The notes beneath the pieces are model-generated. The model saw only the letters and a list, made by a program, of their open reading frames with translations, had not been told where the DNA came from and ran no database searches. A stretch of 64,000 nucleotides of DNA from Podospora pseudoanserina. Taxonomy: Eukaryota > Ascomycota > Sordariomycetes > Sordariales > Podosporaceae. Shown in pieces: positions 55,375-64,000 of this stretch (the first letter of the stretch is position 1; the number at the start of each line of letters is the position of its first letter). Both the position numbers and the translations under genes were made by a program. The stretch spans positions 5,642,001 to 5,706,000 of the forward strand of contig NC_085920.1 of the NCBI RefSeq assembly GCF_035222485.1, written 5' to 3'.

Positions 55375-56339
55375 ATGGCTGCTAATGAGACCACCCCACT
55401 CCTGCGGGAAAGCAACACCGAAGGCGGCACTCCAGCGCGTGCCACGGACGCAGAAACACAGCAGACTCAGAATGAGGACCAACTCAACCTTCGAGGCCCT
55501 ACCGAGCTCAAGCTCGCTGCTGTGGCTCACCTGGGCAGTGTAGTCACTTCTTTTGGCGCTGTTGGGCTGGCTTTGGTGTATGGGCCCCTCGTCCACAATC
55601 CGCCCAAGTCGTGGTGGCCTCCTTATGTCGTGCGTGAATTAGCCTCGACCGCAACGACGGTTGTACGTATCACTTTGCCTTGTCTCTATTGTTTCAACCT
55701 TCGTGGACATACTGACCAAGGCTATAGGGAATTCTGACTGTCATTTGGGGACTGGCCAACTTTCTCGTGTTTCATTTCCGCCGCCGACTGATAGGACCTC
55801 CATTCCTCGGTAGTCTGCTACATCTCATGGGCGCCTTCCCTATATTTCTCTTCTTCATGGCACTCAACGATATAATGGAGAGAGACGGTGGCAGCCATCA
55901 ATGCCAGCGTTGGGATGGGCAGCAGTGGTATCCTGCCGATCCAGAATGTCTGGCCTGGGTTAAACGCTTCTTTGTCCTCGTTTACACTGGCTTGTTTTTC
56001 TTTCTGGGTGTCTGGTAAGTGCCTTTCTATGATTGTCGTTGATCAATGCCTGACATTCACCACTTTAGCACCTCACACACCGTCCTTGTTTATCTCAACT
56101 TTATGTGGACCAAAAGACAGTTCGTGGCATTCATGCGATCCCTTCCGTGGTCAAGGCCTGAACTCTCGTCTCACAACGGCGCCTATCGTGCGCGTGTTCC
56201 TGTCCCGATTGTCCCAATAGGTGGTATCTCGTTCGAGTTTGGCATCAAGGTCTTGGGGCGTGACTCTGTCCCGCGATCAGCTGTTGAAGCGGAAGAGAAC
56301 AGTTCGGCGCAGGCTACCACCTCTGGACAGGCTGCTTGA
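55375..56339 (+). CDS. Small multi-pass membrane protein, unknown
   Basis: Exons 55375-55662, 55728-56014 and 56069-56339 join in frame to 281 aa. The N-terminal ~45 residues are polar with ETTPLL, like a di-leucine sorting signal. Four hydrophobic segments follow: around LAAVAHLGSVVTSFGAVGLA, GILTVIWGLANFLVF, LGSLLHLMGAFPIFLFFMAL and FFVLVYTGLFFFLGVW. Between the third and fourth is a polar loop with two Cys (CQRWDGQQWYPADPEC). The tail is soluble. No family recognised. Stop lies 188 bp from the stop of the convergent SDR gene. Confidence 0.85.
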
Positions 56340-56527
56340 GGCTGACAAACGATACTGTACGATCTTTGGTATTACACATCTCGCCGTGATACCGAGCGGT
56401 ATATTTAGTATGGAGAACATTGGATGCACTTAAAGTTTTGAAATAGGAAAAAGGCTCGCTTTCTATATGTAGCAGACAACAATTAATCTTTATTTGATGC
56501 ACACAGGCACCATATCCCTGTTCCCAA

Positions 56528-57568
56528 CTACCAAGCCGTATGACCCCCATCAATAACAAGATTCCCACCCGTCATGAAACTGCTCCCCTTACCCATCAAA
56601 AACAGCACCGCAGCCTTGAATTCGCTCGTCTCCGCCAGCCTTCCCATCATGTTCTCCGCCTCCCACTTCTCCCTCAGCCCGGGCACCTCCTCAAAGTTCT
56701 TGAGCACCATCGGCGTAAGGATATGGCCAGGAGAAATACAATTCACTCTGATCCCCCCACTGCCATCCGGCCTCGTAGGGCTCCATTCCATGGCCAGGTT
56801 CCTCGCCAACTGAATCACACCGGCTTTGCTGGAATTATACACCGGACTGAGCAAGCCTTTGTTGGCAATCAGCCCGCTCATACTGGCAATAAGACAAATA
56901 CTCGCCCCCTTTGTCTTGTGCTTGAACATCTGCCTCGCTGCTGCGGAAGCGGTCATGAACACACCAGTGTAATTCACCTCTAACATCTTGGCGACGTCCT
57001 CGGGGGTGTACTCCATCGCCGGAGTGATCTGCTGAATCCCCGCAGCAGCCACCACCCCGTCCAACCGCTGATTATCATCCGCAATCTTCGCAATGAGGGA
57101 GTTGAGGGAGTCATTATCGGCGACATCTTGCTGGCAGTAGTGGAGGGAGCCGCCCCAGGTGGGGACGACGCGGGAGTTGGCTTGCTCCCATTGCTCTGGG
57201 TCAGAGGGGGAGGGGTGTCGGTCCAGGCAGTACACTTTCCCGCCTGCTTCGACAAGGGCCTCGGCGAGGGTGAGGCCTAGGCCTTGGGCGCCGCCGGTGA
57301 CGATGTAGACTTTGCCGCCAAGATCGAAATCGGAGAAGCGTTGGCGGCCGATGTTTTCGGAGGGGGAGACGCGTGGTGAGGTTTTGTTTTGGGTGGGGTC
57401 CGGGTTTTGGGGTTTTACTTTTGTGAGGAGGGGTGGAGAGGTGTGGAGGAGGCGGGTGGTGGTTGGTGTGCAGGTGAGGCGGGTTGGTGGTTTGGAGTGG
57501 GTGATGTTTTGGGAGAGGCGGGCTTGCCTTGAGGCGAAGCGGCAAGCTCTTGCTGCCGAGGGGTTCAT
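56528..57568 (-). CDS. Classical short-chain dehydrogenase/reductase, probably mitochondrial
   Basis: NAD(P)-dependent oxidoreductase acting on an alcohol or sugar alcohol; exact substrate unknown. Single exon, 346 aa, with an ~80-residue N-terminal extension rich in Arg, Ser and Thr and poor in acids, fitting a mitochondrial import signal. Cofactor motif VTGGAQGLGLTLAEAL (about 91-106). Asp in CLDRHP at the end of the second strand favours NAD. AAAG takes the place of NNAG. Catalytic set: Ser in IASMSGLIA, then Tyr and Lys in YNSSKAG. C-terminal PGHILTPM and GGNLVIDGGHTAW are as in arabinitol/sorbose reductase-like SDRs. Confidence 0.93.
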   Translation of the reverse strand: MNPSAARACRFASRQARLSQNITHSKPPTRLTCTPTTTRLLHTSPPLLTKVKPQNPDPTQNKTSPRVSPSENIGRQRFSDFDLGGKVYIVTGGAQGLGLTLAEALVEAGGKVYCLDRHPSPSDPEQWEQANSRVVPTWGGSLHYCQQDVADNDSLNSLIAKIADDNQRLDGVVAAAGIQQITPAMEYTPEDVAKMLEVNYTGVFMTASAAARQMFKHKTKGASICLIASMSGLIANKGLLSPVYNSSKAGVIQLARNLAMEWSPTRPDGSGGIRVNCISPGHILTPMVLKNFEEVPGLREKWEAENMMGRLAETSEFKAAVLFLMGKGSSFMTGGNLVIDGGHTAW

Positions 57569-58460
57569 TTTGAGTATGTTTTGTAGTTTGATTTTGGGTC
57601 TGTTCAGTCACAGTAAGAGTGGTGCATGAGGTTCATTCACCGGCCGGCTTTTATGTGGCCGTGGTGTTGATCAAACATGTGTTGATGTAAGTCAGCACTC
57701 GAACCTGATTCTGGCACAGGAGCTTTTGCTCCGAGTCCAAGACGTCTACTATCCCACTATCCGTACCGACAGCCACACAAGCGATGATCTTCGACGTCAT
57801 GATAGTGGTGGTATGGCCAATAGGCCGGTGAATATCTCCCAACACCCCCGTTCCGGCACTCGAATCTGGCTCCGTGACCGTCGGGACAGCATCGTTCACC
57901 GATGTTCGCAATGCCGTTTCATAACGGCAGGATGCTTTCCCCGATATGTTGCCTGTGCTGAGGGCCTAACTCCGCAAGTTCAGCCACGGTGAGCTGTCAA
58001 ACGGCGGGTGTTGCCTGCGCCGAGAAATGCCCCACCTCCGGCCCCGGCATGACCGCCGATCGGTGTGCTCAAACGCGGCATCTCGGCGCCGATACATGAC
58101 GTTGATGTGGAGCCGAACCGCGAATAAGCTTTGTTCCCTCTTGTTTCCATCGACTTTTGATCCTGAAATTCTCAACCTGACACACCTGACTCCCTGAATG
58201 TCTTCTCCCTGCGAAGATCTTGCAGCTCGTGCGGGTCAGTAAGTAGGATGAGTCTGGAACGCGCGTTCAAGTCATTTACGTTTTTCGGTGGAGAACAGAC
58301 GGCTCGGCATTTTAAGCTTGGTAACTCTCTTCATTCAATCTGGTATTGAAAAGTCTCTCATTGAAATATGGATATCCACTTGATGTAGCTCAATTCACCA
58401 ACGCAGACACACGAAAATACGAAAATTCCAACAACTCAGGGCCTTCTGGTCTCTGGTCCT
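57569..58460. other. Intergenic
   Basis: Promoter side of the SDR gene and 3' side of the decayed F-box gene. Nothing recognised. Confidence 0.5.
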
Positions 58461-60099
58461 CTATTTAAGTTCCACGCTCACGTCCCAGAGTCCCGCTCCG
58501 TATCGCCGTACTTTGAAGGCTTCGTAGTTCAAGCGGACATGCTGTAGGGTTGGACAAGCAAATGCCAATTTCTCTGCCAACGCCTCAAGATCTTGTTCAT
58601 ACTGGGACACATTGTCGACCGCTAGCTGTGTGAGCTTGGTAACAGACGAAATAGACTCTATCAAGTCCTGTGGTAGGATCGCATCCTCTTCCTCGACCTA
58701 GTCTGCATCTTGGTCTGAAATATTCAGAACAAGCGCCTCCAACGAACCACCGTTAGACAGTACCAGATCCTTGAGTATCTCCTTAGCAGACCGATCGTAT
58801 GTGTACCATTGGCGGTTTAGATCCACCCCCATTATCCTTAGCTTGATGGGTAGCTCCGGATGTTCTTCGCTAGTGCACAGCAGCATGGCTGGATCAAAGA
58901 CCCCGTCTAGGGTAGCAACATAGAATGCCAAATTACAGGAGATAGACGGGTGTTTGGCAAACTCGCAGAGAAGTTCGTGTGCGCCCTTGCAGTAGTAAGA
59001 CACTTTGAGCTTGCGAAGGTGTGGACATGATGTTGGACCGAAAGCTGAAAACACAACTTTACAGCTGTTGTCGGTGCAGAGCTAGAAGACGTCTTGGTCC
59101 TCATGCAGCTTGTAATTGTTATCAATCATCACCACTTCAAGACAAGCCAAATCGACCAGCCCCGTCAAGTTCTGGCGATTCAACGGGTAGACGGATTGGC
59201 CACAGTCGAGGATTTTGAGATGTAGAGGTTCCCCCCGCTCTCGACATACTCTTCACAAATCTTATCGAAGAATTCTGCAAGATCAAGGGCTTTTTGGGCC
59301 TGATATGACCACACAGTTTCAGTTGAAAGTTAAAGTTCTAATTCTTTCATGGGCTCTTTTGCATGATCAGCTGGAAGAAACACAAAATTTGATGTGCCGA
59401 TAACATTTCAGTTAACAGCAATTTGCATATCTTGACCTAAAGCGTTCGGCATACCTTGAATGCAGCAAAAGTTGTATTAATTGCCGCCGCCACCTGGACA
59501 GATCGCCGGACAAGTTATTGACAGCAAGGTATCGCAAGTTACAGAAATAAGAAACCTGAAGTTCGGGCCGATATTGCGACACCGAGCTGTCATTGGAGAT
59601 ATCTCGGAGTACATTCGTGGTCTCTTCGGGGTCGTCATATGCAACCTGAAGGGTCGTTAGGTCTGTACGTGATCTCCGCAGACAATCTAGTGTAGCCTGC
59701 TCCAGTCTGTACGCAAAACCCCAGCTGCAATATGAGATTTGTTAGAAACATCGTTTCGATGTTTGATGGGTGCTACGACTCTTACTCGAACTCTTTCAGG
59801 CACCGCATTGATTTGATGAGCTGTCGTGTTCTCTCGTTGAACTCGGTTGAAGTTGGATTCTCTCCGTTCGTTGCAACCGAATAAAGGCTCTTGGTGTAAA
59901 TGAGATTCGGGTTACATGGCGAAATTTTGCATGAGTCACTGCTCCTGTCGAGGTGACGGTAAAGGTGTCGACCAAATACCAGGTGAAAGGTTCTGCTCGT
60001 ACGACAGAGAATACGAAGGGTCTTCCGGTCCCTAATACGCTCTCCGATTGAATCAAGTATCTCTAGAACAGTAGCGACCCGTCTTGCTGCGGTACCCAT
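58461..60099 (-). pseudogene. Decayed F-box / leucine-rich-type gene
   Basis: Former F-box-like protein. Exon 1 from ATG 60099 carries VLEILDSIGERIRDRKTL and ILCRTSRTFHLVFGRHLYRH, an F-box-type start with the usual trailing FxxxxxRHLYRHL. A GTAAGA intron joins it to DWGFAYRLEQATLDCLRRS. Later parts, YFCNLRYLAVNNLSGDL and SCPHLRKLKVSYYCKG, are leucine-repeat-like as in fungal F-box families. In the C-terminal part two in-frame TAGs occur (after EDQDVF, and after ISDQDAD at 58698), and a G-run has lost one base near 59237 (ESGG|EPLHLKI). The rest reads through in one frame to a final stop at 58461. So the gene once coded about 500 residues and is now broken. Confidence 0.65.
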
Positions 60100-60412
60100 C
60101 TTGACTGTATTGACAGGGGTAGAATACTGTCGAAAAGGTGATGGCGGGGAGGTGTTTGCTAGCTGTCAGTTGATTGTTGATTGTTGATTGTGTGCGGCAC
60201 TAGATCCACATTTGGTGAAAGAAACGATGCAAACCCCAGGGTAAAACTACCTTAGGTAGGTGTCTGCCTCTTGAAGGCTCCATCTATGGTCTTAATTAGC
60301 ACTAGTCGAAGTTTAAATTACATGGCTTCATCTGCAATAAAAGTCGACAACCAAATTTAGAACAATACACGAGTGGACAGCAGACGAAATGATAGTGTGC
60401 TCATTTCTCGCC
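60100..60412. other. Intergenic
   Basis: 313 bp with no gene; contains a short GTTGATT direct repeat near 60170. Confidence 0.5.
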
Positions 60413-61660
60413 TTACACTATCTCAGGTGAACCAACACGACTCCCGACAATAACATCCCAAGCCTCCTCATCCTCAGCCTCTTTACAACCCCCAACACCG
60501 TCCTCAAAACCATCACCCGCCCCATCCATACCAAACCGACCCATTTCAGTTTTCTCTTCACTCTCCATGTTTCCATATTTCTTATCGTTCTTCGCTCCTC
60601 CAGACCCTTCCTTCTTGCCCCCCCTTAACTCAATCAACCCCTCCTCCATCTCCCCCCACCACCTCCCCTCTACGCAGTGACATCCCTGACCATGAACAAT
60701 AGCATGCCACATCTTCATCTTCTCCTCCAAAACCACCAGCCTCCCCTCGGCCTCTCTCTTCTCCTGTGACAACCGCGCAATATTCCCATGAGCATGCGTC
60801 ATCGCCTCCAGCACCCCATCAACATATGACTGCGTGTAAATCGGCTTGAAATCTTTGTGAGCACTCTCCCCCACTTCATCATCACCCACAACCCCCATAG
60901 GAGGAAGAGGCAAATCCAAAAACGGCAGCAGAATAGACGACGGCCCCTCCCCTTTCTCATTCCCTTTACCGTGAACAGGAATTGGTCTGGTCAACGGCGA
61001 AGACATGGCAACATCACCAGAAGGCGAAGAACCCCGAGCACTTCCCTGATTGTAAGAACCATCAAGCTGCATCCTCTCCATCCCCTTGATGACCCTGCCC
61101 GGCGTCGGCGTCGGCGGCGACTCCCTCTTCCAAGGCGTGATATCAAAAGTCTTTGACCCAGGCGCGGTCGGCTCAACAACGGCCGTACCAAAAATCCCGG
61201 TCTTCTTCGATATCGGGGTCGAGGGCAAAGACTGCGTCTCACGAGAAGGTTCCGGCCGGAGGTGCTTCATATCTCGACGCGAAAGGAAACTGGCAACCGG
61301 CTTGGGAGTCGAAGCCGCAGCAGCAAACTTGCCCTCACCCTTGAGGATCTCATCAAGGTGTGACCTCGTCTCGTCAAACGCGTGAAACTGTTCCGTTCGA
61401 CTGTGAGACCGTGACTGGACAATGCGATCATACAGGCGACCTACTTTGTGGAGGTCGTTCAAAAAGGGGAGAGACTTTCTCTCGGGCCTGCTGTTGGACC
61501 AGGTCTTAAGGACGTCTTCCAGCTTATCATCCCCTTTGGCTTGTTTTCCCTCGGCCGAGGTCGAGGCTGAGGGCTGGGTGGTAGCTGGAGCAGGGATTTG
61601 GGTAGGTGGTGACGCTAGGGCGCGCGCGTTGCGAGCGGGGGTGGATTTCTGGGGATTCAT
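60413..61660 (-). CDS. Hypothetical protein with short coiled coil
   Basis: Single exon, 415 aa, no family recognised. The head is Ala/Pro/Ser-rich and likely disordered. Residues about 48-105 are helical (DVLKTWSNSRPERKSLPFL, HAFDETRSHLDEIL). The middle has several Ser/Thr-Pro sites (SLPSTPISKK, ESPPTPTPGR) that could be kinase targets. A coiled coil lies near residues 290-325 (HGNIARLSQEKREAEGRLVV). The end is Gly/Glu-rich. The pattern fits a scaffold or regulatory protein, but nothing specific can be said. Confidence 0.75.
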   Translation of the reverse strand: MNPQKSTPARNARALASPPTQIPAPATTQPSASTSAEGKQAKGDDKLEDVLKTWSNSRPERKSLPFLNDLHKVGRLYDRIVQSRSHSRTEQFHAFDETRSHLDEILKGEGKFAAAASTPKPVASFLSRRDMKHLRPEPSRETQSLPSTPISKKTGIFGTAVVEPTAPGSKTFDITPWKRESPPTPTPGRVIKGMERMQLDGSYNQGSARGSSPSGDVAMSSPLTRPIPVHGKGNEKGEGPSSILLPFLDLPLPPMGVVGDDEVGESAHKDFKPIYTQSYVDGVLEAMTHAHGNIARLSQEKREAEGRLVVLEEKMKMWHAIVHGQGCHCVEGRWWGEMEEGLIELRGGKKEGSGGAKNDKKYGNMESEEKTEMGRFGMDGAGDGFEDGVGGCKEAEDEEAWDVIVGSRVGSPEIV

Positions 61661-61963
61661 GTTTGGATGGAGGAGTCTTGTAAGTGCGTATGAAAATTAC
61701 TGCAGATGGAGATGATTTGAGAAGAGGGTAACCATCAGAGATTTGAGGCCCTAAAGTACCAAAATGTTTGGCTACTTCTCTTTCTCTTGATGAGATGTCC
61801 TGGATCAAAATTGCCTTTCTTGCCATCAACACAAATCAGCTTTATCCCCATGAACATCGCCTCAAAGAGCAAACCAAAACAAATCTCACATGACTACACA
61901 CACCCAAAGCACTTCTTTCAATCAACTCTCTTTATTTACCACAAATCCCCCTTCATCAACTAT
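61661..61963. other. Intergenic
   Basis: 303 bp between two minus-strand genes. AC-rich part near 61860-61960 is open by composition only. Confidence 0.5.
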
Positions 61964-63183
61964 CTACTCATCAAAAAGAGCATAATTCGGCCCATTATTC
62001 GGTCCACTTCCCACAGTAGCATGCGCCAACACCTTGCCCAATTTTCCAGTCCGCACATCTCTCTCATAAACCACAACCCTGTTATCATCCTGCAGCGCGC
62101 TCACCAGCTTTGTCCCCGCCTTGTTGAGCGAGAAGCCGCGGGGATTGCGCCCACCAGCGGGAGCGGTCTGCACATGTGTCAAAGCGCCGGTTTGCTGATT
62201 GACAGCAAACACCTGCAGCGGGTCCGACTTGATCGTCCCCTCTCCGTCAAAGGCCGGAATGTCCAGGCTGTTCTCCCCGCGGGAGGAGACAATGACAAAT
62301 CTCTGATCAGGGCTCACCTCAATCTCCGCCGCCTTGGTGCCAGCAGGAACCGTCGTGCCCGGGCCGCCAGAAGGAACGTCAAAGAGGCGGGTGAATTCAG
62401 GGGCGGCGTCGCGCTTGTAGGTAACCGAATACCCGCTGATGGTGTTGGAGAGCTCGTTAAACGAGTAGAGGAAGGTCTTGCGGCCGGCCTTGGCAAAGGC
62501 GACATGCCTGGGACCGGAGCCGGCAATGGTTGGGATGGAGGTCACGGCAGTGGCGGCGGCAGCGCCATCGTCGACTTGGAAGACGCGGATGAGATCGGCG
62601 CCGAGGTCGGGGACCAAAATAAACTTCTTGGATGGGTCCAGGATGGCATCGTGGAGATGGGGGGCATCCTGACGCTCGGGGACGGTGCCAGGGGCAGTCA
62701 GCTGGTAGGTTTGCTGGCCGAGGAGGGAGAGGTTGGTTGGGTCAGCAACGGAGAAGGTGGTGAAGGCAGAGGTATCACTGTGTTTCTGTATTAGCACCGC
62801 GAGGACATACCCTGCCATGAAAGGTAGACGTACTAGTGAGCCACGGCAAGCTTGCTGTTATTGGCAAAGAGAGTCGAGGCAACAGGACTCTTGAGGACAG
62901 AGAGAACGTCCAGGGTCTCGAGAGTCCCGCTGGCGCTGGTCCTGTAGGAGGTTATGGAAGAAGATCCACCCCAGCCCTCGTTCAGGCAGTACAACACCGA
63001 CTTTGACTTGTCAAGAGTCAACCAGGTAGGCTCAGACCCGCAGTCCAGATTCTGAGAAACGCGAGTCAGGGACGACCCATCTAGCTTCAGCGAAGTAACA
63101 GTATGGTCATTGTACGACGTAGCGTAGATGATTTCGGCCGACGCCGGAAGGGCAAGCAGGAAAGCGATGAGTTTCTTGGACAT
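61964..63183 (-). CDS. Secreted lactonase-fold (seven-bladed beta-propeller) protein
   Basis: Family of 6-phosphogluconolactonase / carboxy-muconate cyclase-like propellers. Exons 63183-62834 and 62777-61964 join in frame to 387 aa. A signal peptide (MSKKLIAFLLALPASA) makes a secreted product likely, unlike the cytosolic bacterial enzyme. Signals of the fold include SEPTWLTLDKSKSVLYCLNE, APHLHDAILDPSKKFILVPD (His and Asp as in active lactonases), GSGPRHVAFAKAGRKTFLY and AEIEVSPDQRFVIVSSRGEN. GRNPRGFSLNKAGTKLVSA and DDNRVVVYERD complete the propeller. The substrate is not known. Confidence 0.93.
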
Positions 63184-64000
63184 CTTTTCGGTCGTGACGG
63201 TGCGCTGGACTATCTACCGGAGAGAAACCTGGGGCAGACCTCCACGGTGAGATCCATCAGCGGGCTGGTACCCTTTAATATCAGATTCAGGGGCGCATTT
63301 TCGCAGTTTCCGCCAAGTATCCCGGTGCTCGGGACGATATAGACTTTTGATCGTTGCAAATGCACGGAAGCATGGCTACATAGTGGCCCAGCCTAATAAG
63401 GCCGGATCATCCCTTCGAATCCTATCTCACGGCGGTATTAGGCAACGGCAAATCGGGTCTGAGCGTGTTGCGTGCCTGACATGATAATCAAGTTTATAGT
63501 GATAATATTTGCCGGGATGGAATAAGCCGACTAGGATGGAATGAGCATCAGCTTCCTTATTGAAGCGCGGGGGGTGGCATGCCGCCGCGGATATACTGAC
63601 CCCTTGCAGGACTCCGGGTGGGCCATCCCATGTTCCCCACAGCCTCGGTCACTGCCGTCACTTGTAAGCGCTGTCAGCCAACTCCGTCGGCTTTGTCAGA
63701 ATGGACATGGAAGTGGAGAGCTTCCAATGCGCACCACTAGAAACCTGACAGGAGGCTACCACGATTGCAACGTCTGTGGAGCGGGCTTCGAATCCGGGCC
63801 GATGTTGAGAAGCACGGGAGCTGCTCCGAGTGAGCGTCAAAGGGCAGTGCGACGGAAGAATTAACGATTGGTCAATGGGATCGTGATTGTATAAAACCCG
63901 GGAGAGTATCCGGGGTAGGTCGTAACGGATCGTCGTCAGCATGGCTGGTGATTGGGTCCGTTCGAGGTTCCTCCACCAAAAGGATCTGACATGCAACCAA
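63184..64000. other. Intergenic to window end
   Basis: Promoter side of the lactonase-fold gene. Only short frames; no gene recognised before the window ends. Confidence 0.5.

Noticed and set aside
61787-62794. 335-codon plus-strand frame opposite the lactonase-fold gene
   Set aside because: Antisense of a clear beta-propeller gene.

Overview
The window looks like chromosomal DNA of a filamentous ascomycete, most likely a sordariomycete. The evidence is many short (about 45-100 nt) GT..AG introns with CTAAC-type branch sites, two fungal zinc-cluster regulators, an AA9 lytic polysaccharide monooxygenase with a CBM1, a Tad-type LINE fragment, and AT-rich repeat tracts that look hit by repeat-induced point mutation. 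No CRISPR, operon, rRNA or convincing tRNA is present. No retrovirus, LTR element or Polinton was seen.

Layout. 0.1-15.5 kb is ordinary gene space: a PRISE-type short-chain reductase (-), a Myb-repeat protein (+), an unknown basic/acidic protein that starts straight after a T36A12 tract (+), an intracellular GH13 alpha-glucosidase of the 1,6-specific type (-), and a large CorA-like protein (+). 15.5-25.7 kb is an accessory island bounded by a short inverted repeat and by related GCTCA-rich minisatellites. It holds AT-rich tracts, a 5'-truncated MULE (Mutator-like) transposase, an intact APH-type kinase gene, a stop-interrupted unknown gene, a Tad-like LINE ORF1 fragment and a field of degenerate short repeats. 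25.9-34.3 kb carries two divergent gene pairs: HTD2-like hydratase with a mitochondrial acyl-CoA dehydrogenase, and the two halves of a Tm-1/UPF0261-type protein as separate genes. Between them lie a nucleoside-hydrolase-like protein and a small unknown protein. 35.8-46.9 kb has a C6 regulator, an F-box protein whose N-terminus copies the histone H3 tail, a flavin monooxygenase and a two-module zinc-finger regulator. 47.4-48.3 kb looks like a decayed gene. 48.9-64 kb has the AA9 enzyme, a possible inactive caspase-like protein, a cell-surface type I membrane protein, a four-helix membrane protein, a mitochondrial-type SDR, a decayed F-box gene, a coiled-coil protein and a secreted lactonase-fold protein.

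The most striking object is the F-box gene at 39.57-40.85 kb. Its predicted N-terminus matches the histone H3 tail, keeping K4 and K9 in context but with arginine at positions 14 and 18. A second weaker H3-tail-like stretch follows about 65 codons later in the same frame. This suggests a ubiquitin-ligase adaptor that carries a histone mimic, and I know of no described equivalent. Exon structures below were built by hand from splice signals and reading phase. Where the coding total closes exactly in frame I give higher confidence.
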